DNA of 64,000 nucleotides from Bacteroidales bacterium. GTDB lineage: Bacteria; Bacteroidota; Bacteroidia; Bacteroidales; UBA932. The notes under the pieces are model-generated. The model saw nothing but the letters and a program-made list of their open reading frames with translations. It was not told the origin of the DNA and made no database searches. The position numbers and the translations under genes were made by a program. The DNA lies in assembly GCA_017399905.1 (NCBI GenBank), contig JAFQAR010000048.1, positions 42,224 through 106,223 of the forward strand, given 5' to 3'. Shown piece after piece: positions 24,733 to 32,062 of the stretch (the stretch's first letter is position 1; each line of letters begins with the position of its first letter).

Positions 24733-25695
24733 CTATGCTTCGTCTGCTTCTTTTCTTCCTCTGAGTCTCCATATGTATGCAAGAGTCAATCCTGATACAA
24801 TGTGCCATACGCCCCACCATGCGGTAATCACGACCATACCTCCGTTATTGGCCCATTCCGGTCCGAAGATGGCTGGGTTGAAAAGGAGTACGAGGCCGAG
24901 TCCGGAATTCTGTATTCCGGTCTCTATGGTGAGGGTCCTTCTGTCCTTGTAGTGCGTCTTGAAAAGTGTTCCGGTGCCGAAACCTATTCCCAGTGCCAGG
25001 AGGTTGTGCACAAGAACGATGAGGAAGATATATCTGATGCATTTAAGGAAGGCGTCTATGTTGTTGCCGAAGGTGAGGACAACCATAGCGATGAAGAAAG
25101 CTACTGAAAGATACTGCATTGGCTTCTTCAGTTTCTGCGCAACTTTAGGGAGATATTGCGAGCAGAGGACTCCCAGTACGAGAGGAATGCCGAGCAGTAT
25201 TACTATTGTCTTGAATATTTCCCAGAAAGGTATCGACAGTTCCGGCAGTGTCAGATGCTTTTCTGCAAAATTCAGGTATAGGCCTCCCCAGAATGCAAAG
25301 TTCAGAGGGGTCGTGAATATGCAGGCTGCGGTATTGATCGCTGTAAGTGAAACCGAAAGTTCTGTGTTGCCTCTTGAAAGGGATGTGATGAAGTTCGATA
25401 TGTTTCCTCCCGGACAAGACGCGACAAGGATCATTCCAAGTGCAATCATAGGGGATATCCAGCCGTCAAAGATTATGGTGAGAAGGAATGTTAATGCCGG
25501 CAGCAGTATCATCTGGCATACTATGCCGAGAATAACCGATTTCGGCTTCATCAGGATATCTATGAAAGTTTTAGGCCTGATGCCTAGTGCTACACCGAAC
25601 ATTACAAACGCCAGTACAATATTGATCGTGTTCATACCGGCCTCATTCATGTTTACCTTAATGGCATCAAGATGAGCGATTACTTCTGGACTCAT
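24733..25695 (-). CDS. Bile acid:sodium symporter (BASS) family protein
   Basis: A 320-residue protein with about nine to ten transmembrane helices. It shows the BASS/ASBT core features 'LVASCPGGNISNFITSLSRGNTELSVSLTAINT' split across the first crossing helix region and 'TGIQNSGLGLVLLFN' in the second, which form the Na+ and substrate sites. In bacteria the family carries bile acids, pantoate or other organic anions, so the name does not prove bile acid transport. It is first in an operon with the acyltransferase and barrel protein, read from a TAACTTTG box at 25732. Confidence 0.88.
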   Translation of the reverse strand: MSPEVIAHLDAIKVNMNEAGMNTINIVLAFVMFGVALGIRPKTFIDILMKPKSVILGIVCQMILLPALTFLLTIIFDGWISPMIALGMILVASCPGGNISNFITSLSRGNTELSVSLTAINTAACIFTTPLNFAFWGGLYLNFAEKHLTLPELSIPFWEIFKTIVILLGIPLVLGVLCSQYLPKVAQKLKKPMQYLSVAFFIAMVVLTFGNNIDAFLKCIRYIFLIVLVHNLLALGIGFGTGTLFKTHYKDRRTLTIETGIQNSGLGLVLLFNPAIFGPEWANNGGMVVITAWWGVWHIVSGLTLAYIWRLRGRKEADEA

Positions 25696-25724
25696 GTCTG
25701 TTATATTAATAGGTTTTAGTAATA

Positions 25725-25732
25725 CAAAGTTA
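25725..25732 (-). promoter_or_regulatory. Predicted -7 box for the BASS operon
   Basis: Minus strand TAACTTTG, 29 bp upstream of the start at 25695, in the 124-bp divergent region shared with the cytochrome c maturation operon. Confidence 0.5.
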
Positions 25733-25794
25733 TAATTTTTTATTTAATAACTTATGAAAAGCTGTTCAAGACATGAATATTTCAGCAGAATTCA

Positions 25795-25802
25795 TATATT
25801 TG
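25795..25802 (+). promoter_or_regulatory. Predicted -7 box for the ccs/peroxidase operon
   Basis: TATATTTG, full consensus, 17 bp before the ATG at 25820. In-frame codons from 25754 precede it and are therefore unlikely to be translated. Confidence 0.6.
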
Positions 25803-25819
25803 CATATGGATGTAATGCC

Positions 25820-26677
25820 ATGAGATACATTATACTCATAATTTTGCTTGCACTGTCTCTTGCTCTGCAGTTTCTGGTAGGGGACTTTCCAGTTACGTTC
25901 CTGACATTCCCATTGAACCTGATCCTTTTCTTCTGCTGGCTTCTGACTGTGATTTGGACATGGCGCAGCGCCAGAAAATCTTTGTTCGTCCGCTTCATGC
26001 TTTCGCCTTCAGCTACCCGCTGGGCTCTCTTCATGATGCTGTTACTTTGCCTTGTGATAGGTTTGACGGGAAAAAGAAATCTTACTCATGCCTGGCCGTC
26101 CGTCCTTGCCTTCCTGTTTTTCCAGACAGTTCTGATGTATGTCATATTGAGAGGATGCCGTAAGGCTACAGCTACCGGCGAACGTCTTGGCGCTGTCAGG
26201 TGGAGGTTCGTATTTCTGCATGCCGGACTTCTGCTTGCCGCAATATCCCTCTTCTGGGGCGCCCCTGACAAAAGGGAATTCCGTGTAAAGGCTTTCAGGG
26301 ATGTTCCGGTCAGAGAGGCTTTCAGCGTGGACGGCCGTACGGAATGGCTGCCTTATATGATGGAGATGAAGGACTTTGATGTGACTGTAGGACAGGACGG
26401 TGTTCCGTCTGACTATTCTGCTCTTGTCGAAGTCGACGGGACGGAGGTCCTGCTTAAAGTCAACCATCCTCATACTGTACGCTTTGGCGAAGATATCTAT
26501 CTTTTGGGCTATGACGCTGCGATGGGTCGAAATTCTGAATATTGCATATTGCAGATTGTACGGGATCCATGGAAGTACGGTGTCGTTACCGGTGTGATAA
26601 TGATGCTTATAGGAGCATTGATGCTGTTTGTCGGTGGACCCGACAGAAGGTCTGCCTCTGTTTCGGAGATTGAATGA
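25820..26677 (+). CDS. ResB/CcsB-like cytochrome c biogenesis protein
   Basis: A 285-residue membrane protein with three hydrophobic helices in the first 120 residues, a periplasmic beta-rich domain (~150-250), and a final helix near residues 255-275. This is the ResB/Ccs1 layout, reduced in size. It holds reduced apocytochrome for haem ligation together with CcsA. It overlaps the ccsA-like gene by 4 bp (ATGA) and leads into the triheme peroxidase, whose maturation it probably supports. The start at 25820 is chosen because it follows the -7 box and opens directly into the first helix. Confidence 0.83.
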   Translation: MRYIILIILLALSLALQFLVGDFPVTFLTFPLNLILFFCWLLTVIWTWRSARKSLFVRFMLSPSATRWALFMMLLLCLVIGLTGKRNLTHAWPSVLAFLFFQTVLMYVILRGCRKATATGERLGAVRWRFVFLHAGLLLAAISLFWGAPDKREFRVKAFRDVPVREAFSVDGRTEWLPYMMEMKDFDVTVGQDGVPSDYSALVEVDGTEVLLKVNHPHTVRFGEDIYLLGYDAAMGRNSEYCILQIVRDPWKYGVVTGVIMMLIGALMLFVGGPDRRSASVSEIE

Positions 26678-27486
26678 TGATGTGGGATTCTTTCATATGG
26701 TTCGGACTCTCTGCCGTAATTCTTGCGACAGCAGGTGCTGTGTCCGCATTATGCGCCAACGACCATTGGTCCGCATCGTCTTTCAGATACAGAAAGAGAC
26801 GTTCTGTGGCCATAATATTCAATGTTGCCTCTGTACTGGTCCTTGCGTCATTCATTGTATTGATGTGGATCAGTCTTCGACGTCCTCCGCTCAGGACAAT
26901 GGGGGAGACCCGTCTGTGGTACTCCTTCTTCGCCCTGATATCCGGTCTGTTCACCTATGTGCGCTGGAGGTACAAGTGGATCCTTTCCTTTTCAACAGTC
27001 CTTGCCACAGTGTTCATCCTCATAAATATCCTCAGACCGGAAATTCATGACCAGTCTCTGATGCCGGCCCTGCAGAGTCCATGGTTCATACCTCATGTAA
27101 CGGTATACATGTTCTCCTATTCTGTGCTGGGCTGCTCCTTCCTTCTCGCCCTCGCCGGTCTGGCCGGATCCGGAAAGGATGTGCTTGGAGCTGCGGATAC
27201 TTTGGTATATATAGGCATGGCTTTCCTTACCTTCGGCATGTTGTCCGGCTCATTATGGGCCAAGGATGCATGGGGCCATTTCTGGAACTGGGATCCGAAA
27301 GAGACATGGGCTCTTGTTACCTGGCTATGCTATCTGGCATATATACATCTCAGAATGTTCGGAAGAACCGCGGACAAGGCATTGTGTCTGCTTCTTGTCT
27401 TTTCGTTCATCTGCCTGCAGATGTGCTGGTGGGGAGTGAATTATCTTCCTACGGCTCAAGACAGTATACATGTTTATAATAAATGA
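26674..27486 (+). CDS. ccsA: Cytochrome c biogenesis protein CcsA-like (haem handling)
   Basis: A 270-residue protein with eight predicted helices. The hallmark tryptophan-rich motif 'WGHFWNWDPKETWALVTW' (WGxxWxWD) at residues ~201-218 presents haem to the apocytochrome. Conserved histidines occur in 'PHVTVYMFSYS' and in the last helices. With the ResB-like gene it completes a system II (Ccs) maturation machine. It ends 8 bp before the peroxidase gene, so the three genes form one unit. Confidence is high because the haem motif is complete. Confidence 0.92.
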   Translation: MMMWDSFIWFGLSAVILATAGAVSALCANDHWSASSFRYRKRRSVAIIFNVASVLVLASFIVLMWISLRRPPLRTMGETRLWYSFFALISGLFTYVRWRYKWILSFSTVLATVFILINILRPEIHDQSLMPALQSPWFIPHVTVYMFSYSVLGCSFLLALAGLAGSGKDVLGAADTLVYIGMAFLTFGMLSGSLWAKDAWGHFWNWDPKETWALVTWLCYLAYIHLRMFGRTADKALCLLLVFSFICLQMCWWGVNYLPTAQDSIHVYNK

Positions 27487-27493
27487 TAAGGTT

Positions 27494-28915
27494 ATGAAGA
27501 AGATCATCAGATTATGTGTACCCTTATTGCTGATCGCCTGCTTTGCAATGGTTCTTGCATACAGGATTGTCAGTGACAGATTGCCGTCGGCAGATCTGCC
27601 TGTAAACCTTCAGGTACTCGAAATTTTCGAAGAAGGCGGATGCTTGAGTTGTCACTCTTCGGATCCGGAGGTGCCGTTCTATGCCAAGATGCCTGTCGTA
27701 GGCAAGATTGTCATGAAGGATATCGATTCAGGTTACAGGGCTTTCGACATCAAGCCTTTCATGGATGCCGTCGCGGAAGATGAGGCGGTGAATCCCGTGG
27801 ATCTTGCCAAGGTGGAGAAGGTTATTCTTGACGGACGCATGCCTATGCCTAAGTACTATCTTGTCCATTGGGGAAGTTCTGTGACTCGTGCAAAGCAAGC
27901 TGTAGTATTGTCATGGATACGTGACCTCCGTGCCTCAATGTATGATGACGGACTTAGCGGAGAACGCGCGTATGAACCGGTAAGGCCTGTTGACCATGTC
28001 CTTCCGTATGATGAGGATAAGGCTGCCCTTGGCTTTGCACTTTTCCATGATCCAAGGCTCTCTTTGGACAATACTGTTTCATGTTCTACCTGCCATGACA
28101 TTGCTACTGCCGGTGTTGACAATCACAGATATTCACATGGTGTCGATGACCAGCTTGGCGGGGTAAATGCTCCGACAGTCTTCAATGCTGTATATAATTT
28201 CGTCCAGTTCTGGGACGGAAGGGCTGCAACTTTGGCTGATCAGGCTGCAGGACCTCCGTTGAATCCGGTAGAGATGGCCTCGACCTCATTCGATGAGATC
28301 ATTGCAAAGCTGGAGAAGGACAAGGCTTTTGTCAGGTCTTTCAATGCAGTGTATCCTGACGGACTTACTCAGAATAACATTACAGATGCTATTGCTCATT
28401 TCGAACGTACCTTGCTGACTCCCGATTCACGCTTTGACAAATGGCTCAGGGGAGATGACGGTGCCATTACTGCAGAAGAACTCGAGGGATATGAGCTTTT
28501 CAAGAAATATGATTGTGCGACCTGTCATGCAGGACCTGTTCTTGGAGGTCATACATATGAGCTGATGGGACTCAGAAACGATTATTTCGCCGATAGGGGA
28601 CTGGAGATGACGCATGAAGATAACGGACGCTTCAAAGAGACCGGTCTGGAGCGTGACCGCCATAGATTCAAGGTGCCGGGACTTCGCAATGTGGAGCATA
28701 CATGGCCATACTATCACGATGGTACAAGGGAAACATTGGAAGAAGCTGTCCGCGACATGGGATATTATCAGACAGGAGTAGAGCTCTCGCAGAACGAAAT
28801 CAAGAGCATTACATCTTTCCTCAAGACTCTTACAGGTGAGTATAAGGGTGTTCCTGTCTACAGCAACAACAGCAGGGAAGACATTGACGGACATGACCAT
28901 GATCACGATCATTGA
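27494..28915 (+). CDS. Membrane-anchored triheme cytochrome c peroxidase
   Basis: A 473-residue periplasmic protein with an N-terminal hydrophobic segment (residues ~9-23, a membrane anchor or lipoprotein signal at Cys16). It has three haem c sites: CLSCH (50-54) in an extra N-terminal domain, CSTCH (197-201) and CATCH (341-345) in the diheme peroxidase part. Bacterial CcpA peroxidases have two haems. The third, with the anchor, resembles quinol peroxidases such as E. coli YhjA, so electrons may come from menaquinol. The tail ends in His/Asp repeats ('HDHDHDH'), possibly metal-binding. It is co-operonic with the ccs pair. The reaction is H2O2 to water. Confidence 0.9.
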   Translation: MKKIIRLCVPLLLIACFAMVLAYRIVSDRLPSADLPVNLQVLEIFEEGGCLSCHSSDPEVPFYAKMPVVGKIVMKDIDSGYRAFDIKPFMDAVAEDEAVNPVDLAKVEKVILDGRMPMPKYYLVHWGSSVTRAKQAVVLSWIRDLRASMYDDGLSGERAYEPVRPVDHVLPYDEDKAALGFALFHDPRLSLDNTVSCSTCHDIATAGVDNHRYSHGVDDQLGGVNAPTVFNAVYNFVQFWDGRAATLADQAAGPPLNPVEMASTSFDEIIAKLEKDKAFVRSFNAVYPDGLTQNNITDAIAHFERTLLTPDSRFDKWLRGDDGAITAEELEGYELFKKYDCATCHAGPVLGGHTYELMGLRNDYFADRGLEMTHEDNGRFKETGLERDRHRFKVPGLRNVEHTWPYYHDGTRETLEEAVRDMGYYQTGVELSQNEIKSITSFLKTLTGEYKGVPVYSNNSREDIDGHDHDHDH

Positions 28916-28963
28916 TCCTGTGCTTTATATGGAATAATGCAATATTGTGTTGTACAGTATGTT

Positions 28964-28993
28964 AAAAAAGGGTGCACACTGTGCACCCTTTTT
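28964..28993. terminator. Bidirectional terminator between convergent genes
   Basis: GGGTGCAC (28970-28977) and GTGCACCC (28981-28988) form a perfect stem with an ACT loop. It is flanked by six A on the left and five T on the right, so it can stop both the peroxidase operon and the symporter gene. Confidence 0.93.
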
Positions 28994-28996
28994 CTC

Positions 28997-30157
28997 TTAC
29001 CGCTTTCTGACCGTCTTGTCTACTATGACTGCAATCGCTCCGTCCCCCGTTACGTTGCATGCAGTGCCGAAGCTGTCCATGGCGATATATAGGGCTATCA
29101 TAAGAGCCTGACATTCCTGATCAAACCCAAGCATGGACTGAAGCAGTCCCAATGAAGCCATTATTGCTCCTCCGGGTACTCCTGGGGCGGCTACCATGGT
29201 TATGCCGAGCATAAGTATGAAACCGGCGAACATGCCGAAGTTATATGGCATGTCCTTCATTATCATCAGCGCAAGAGCGCAGGCTACAATCTTCAGTGTG
29301 CTGCCGGACATGTGTATTGTAGAGCAGAGTGGTATAGTGAATCCTGCTATGTCCTCACTTACTCCGTTCTTCTTCGCCTGCTCAAGCGTTACCGGGATGG
29401 TCGCAGCAGATGACTGGGTTCCTAAAGCCGTGAAATATGCAGGAAGCATATTCCATAACATTCTGAATGGATTTTTCCGTGCGATGATTCCTGCAATGCT
29501 GAACTGAAGTATAAGAATGCCTATATGAATCAGGAATATTATTCCTATGATCTTTATGAATACGGTGAGGATCGAGAAGACCTGACCGTCATAAGTCATG
29601 TCGAGGAAGATTCCGAATATGTACAGGGGCAGGAGAGGGATGATGGCTGTCTTGATGGTCTTTATTATCACTTGCTCGAAATCATGCATAACATCCTTGA
29701 GGGAACGGCTGTCTATTGCTGCCAGTCCAAGTCCTAGTGTGAAGGCCAGTATAAGTGCTGTCATCACGCCCATTACAGGAGGGATGCTGATGCTGAAGAA
29801 TGGGGCAAGTCCGGTTTCCGTTCTGACACTGTCCGACAATCCCTTGCCGTCGATCATTTCCGGGAAGACAAGTGCTCCTGTCAGATATGAGACCATACCG
29901 GAAAAAATTGTGGAACCATAGGCAATCGCAACAGTCAGCAGCAATAGCCTGCCGGCAGTTTTTCCGATGTCGGAAATCGCCGGAACTATAAGGCCGATAA
30001 TGATGAGTGGAATAGCGAAGGAAAGAAACTGACTGAATATTCCGTTGAATGTGATAAAGATTCTTACCAGCCATTCAGGAGCGAACATTCCGGTCACGAT
30101 TCCCGATGCGATGGCAATGATGATCTTGGTCAAAAGTCCGATTTTAAGCCTCTTCAT
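28997..30157 (-). CDS. Dicarboxylate/amino acid:cation symporter (DAACS, SLC1 family)
   Basis: A 386-residue carrier of the GltP/DctA/SstT family with about eight helices and two re-entrant loops. The signature 'SSAATIPVTLEQAKK' (serine-rich HP1 loop) and the 'IHMSGSTLKIV' segment with conserved Thr/Gly, then 'GVPGGAIMASLG' in HP2, are present. The family moves glutamate, aspartate, serine/threonine or C4-dicarboxylates with Na+ or H+. The aspartate-specific arginine position cannot be confirmed by eye, so substrate is left open. A TACCTTTG box lies 110 bp upstream, giving it a longer leader than most genes here. Confidence 0.9.
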   Translation of the reverse strand: MKRLKIGLLTKIIIAIASGIVTGMFAPEWLVRIFITFNGIFSQFLSFAIPLIIIGLIVPAISDIGKTAGRLLLLTVAIAYGSTIFSGMVSYLTGALVFPEMIDGKGLSDSVRTETGLAPFFSISIPPVMGVMTALILAFTLGLGLAAIDSRSLKDVMHDFEQVIIKTIKTAIIPLLPLYIFGIFLDMTYDGQVFSILTVFIKIIGIIFLIHIGILILQFSIAGIIARKNPFRMLWNMLPAYFTALGTQSSAATIPVTLEQAKKNGVSEDIAGFTIPLCSTIHMSGSTLKIVACALALMIMKDMPYNFGMFAGFILMLGITMVAAPGVPGGAIMASLGLLQSMLGFDQECQALMIALYIAMDSFGTACNVTGDGAIAVIVDKTVRKR

Positions 30158-30266
30158 GTCAAAAAATAGTGGTTAACAATTTTGTTATACTGTAAAACAA
30201 ATATGTTTTAAATACATTTTATCAATTAATTATGTGTAATGAGTCATAAGAAGACTACATTTTGCC

Positions 30267-30274
30267 CAAAGGTA
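30267..30274 (-). promoter_or_regulatory. Predicted -7 box for the DAACS gene
   Basis: Minus strand TACCTTTG, a full TAnnTTTG match 110 bp upstream of the start at 30157. The intervening leader is AT-rich with no clear hairpin. Confidence 0.4.
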
Positions 30275-30336
30275 GCAATTTATTTCCACTGTAAGCTGTT
30301 TTTGCCGGTTCATCTTCCGTATTTATTGAAAATACC

Positions 30337-30358
30337 TATATTTGTAATTGACAAATAT
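30337..30358 (+). promoter_or_regulatory. -7 box and inverted repeat at the threonine aldolase start
   Basis: TATATTTG (30337-30344) is a consensus -7 box. It is also the left arm of a perfect 8-bp inverted repeat ATATTTGT (30338-30345) / ACAAATAT (30351-30358), which overlaps the first possible ATG at 30357. It may be an operator. Confidence 0.5.
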
Positions 30359-31394
30359 GATGACGATGATACAGTTTCAATGTGATTACAGCGAGGGAGC
30401 GCATCCTCGTATTCTGGAAAGACTGGTGGAGACCAATTTTGAGCAGACTCCCGGATATGGAGAAGATATATATTGCCGGAAGGCTGCAGGACTTATCAGA
30501 AATGTCTGTGGGGCACCGGATGCTGATGTGCATTTCCTTGTCGGAGGTACCCAGACCAATTTTACCGTCATTTCTTCTATCCTTCGCCCGTATCAAGGCG
30601 TCTTGTGTGCAGATACCGGCCATATCAATGTGCATGAAACCGGTGCTGTCGAGCATGGAGGTCATAAGGTGCTTGCCCTTCCTTCGGAAAACGGCAAGCT
30701 TTCGGCGGAAACTGCACGTAATGCAATGATTGCTCATATGGAAGAGGATGGACCGGAACATACGGTGCAGCCTGGCATGATATACATATCGTTCTCTACT
30801 GAACTCGGAACCGTTTACACTCTCGCAGAACTTGAAGCACTGGCTGCTGTGTGCAGGGAATATGATATCCCCCTCTTCATCGATGGTGCAAGGATGGGAT
30901 ATGGACTTGCCTCGGAAGGTTGCGACGTGACCATAAAGGATATCGCACGTCTGGCAGATGTGTTCTATATCGGAGGTACCAAGCAGGGTGCCTTGTTTGG
31001 AGAAGCAGTCGTCATTACGAATGATTCTCTGAAGAAGGATTTCAGGTATTTTATAAAGCAGAATGGGGGAATGTTGGCCAAAGGACGCCTTCTTGGTATT
31101 CAATTCCTTGCCTTGTTTGAAGACGGATTGTATTTCTCCCTTTCGGAACATGCGGTAAGCCTGGCTCATAAGCTGCGGGCAGCCTTGAAGGCAAAAGGAT
31201 ATGCATTCCTCGTGGAAAGTCCCGGAAATCAGCAGTTCCCGATACTCGGAAATGAACTCGTGAAGGCCCTGTCATCTGAATTCGGCTTCTCTGTGTGGAA
31301 GAATGTGGACGAGAGCCATACAGCTGTGCGCTTCTGCACCAGCTGGGCTACCACTCCTGATGCTGTAGATAAACTGATAGAGGCTCTGCCGTAA
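30357..31394 (+). CDS. Low-specificity L-threonine aldolase family (PLP enzyme)
   Basis: A PLP fold-type I enzyme of about 345 residues. The cofactor region is visible: 'HFLVGGTQTNFTV', 'FIDGARMGYGLA' (Asp binding the pyridine N), and the Schiff-base lysine in 'YIGGTKQGALFGEAVV'. Family members cleave L-threonine or allo-threonine to glycine and acetaldehyde; beta-eliminating lyases are close relatives. Three in-frame ATGs (30357, 30360, 30366) are possible starts. The promoter position and the conserved 'IQFQCDYSEGAHPRI' opening favour 30366. It converges on aat with a 5-bp gap. Confidence 0.88.
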   Translation: MMTMIQFQCDYSEGAHPRILERLVETNFEQTPGYGEDIYCRKAAGLIRNVCGAPDADVHFLVGGTQTNFTVISSILRPYQGVLCADTGHINVHETGAVEHGGHKVLALPSENGKLSAETARNAMIAHMEEDGPEHTVQPGMIYISFSTELGTVYTLAELEALAAVCREYDIPLFIDGARMGYGLASEGCDVTIKDIARLADVFYIGGTKQGALFGEAVVITNDSLKKDFRYFIKQNGGMLAKGRLLGIQFLALFEDGLYFSLSEHAVSLAHKLRAALKAKGYAFLVESPGNQQFPILGNELVKALSSEFGFSVWKNVDESHTAVRFCTSWATTPDAVDKLIEALP

Positions 31395-31399
31395 GCGGG

Positions 31400-32062
31400 C
31401 TACCATTCGAGTTTCCTGTCAGACAAGGTGAATGACAGGTATTCTTCGTATGTGATATATTCGCCGCCCATCGATTTGAGATGAGGTGTTTCCAGTTGAC
31501 AGTCTATGATACCGCCGCCTTGGGATTCAATATGCCCGGCGAGATGGATCAGGGCTAGTTTCGAAGCTCCTGGAGCTATTGAAAACATGCTGTCTCCAAT
31601 GAAGGAACGTCCGCTTATGAAACCGTAAAGGCCTCCGACCAGTTCGTCGCCGTCCCATACTTCAACGCTTTTGGCATGTCCGGACCCGTTGAGGCTGATC
31701 CATGTTTCCATAAGATCAGGCCCTAACCAGGCATTGGATTCATCTATACGCCCGTCTATGCATGCGCATCCTGTAACCACATCGGCAAATGCCTCGTTGA
31801 TCGTGCATCTATATCTGCGTTTGTTGATCATGTTGCGCATGGAATGTGATATGTGGATCTTGCCGCTATGTATTACAAAGCGCTCCTGCGGTGCCCACCA
31901 TATTACAGGTTCCTGTCTGAATTCGAAATACGGGAATATTCCCAACGGATATGCTTTGGCAAGGCTCTCAGGACTGACCGTGCCTCCGACGGCGTAGAAT
32001 CCGTCGGCATTTCCGTATCTCGGATCGGGGAAATCATTGCATCTGCTCAGGTCGAAAATCAT
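31400..32062 (-). CDS. aat: Leucyl/phenylalanyl-tRNA-protein transferase
   Basis: A 220-residue L/F-transferase, which adds Leu or Phe to proteins with N-terminal Arg or Lys and so creates an N-degron. Family blocks are 'YPLGIFPYFEFRQEPVIWWAPQER' (read in two parts around residues 38-62), 'VWDGDELVGGLYGF', 'FIGDSMFS', and 'DCQLETPHLKSMGGEYI'. The start codon overlaps the clpA stop by 4 bp (32059-32062), so it is the last gene of a yhhQ-clpS-clpA-aat operon. This puts tag writer, adaptor and unfoldase in one transcript. Confidence 0.95.
   Translation of the reverse strand: MIFDLSRCNDFPDPRYGNADGFYAVGGTVSPESLAKAYPLGIFPYFEFRQEPVIWWAPQERFVIHSGKIHISHSMRNMINKRRYRCTINEAFADVVTGCACIDGRIDESNAWLGPDLMETWISLNGSGHAKSVEVWDGDELVGGLYGFISGRSFIGDSMFSIAPGASKLALIHLAGHIESQGGGIIDCQLETPHLKSMGGEYITYEEYLSFTLSDRKLEW

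Noticed and set aside
30336-31169. A 277-codon minus-strand frame opposite the threonine aldolase
   Set aside because: Shadow of a PLP enzyme with all cofactor motifs; composition is not protein-like.
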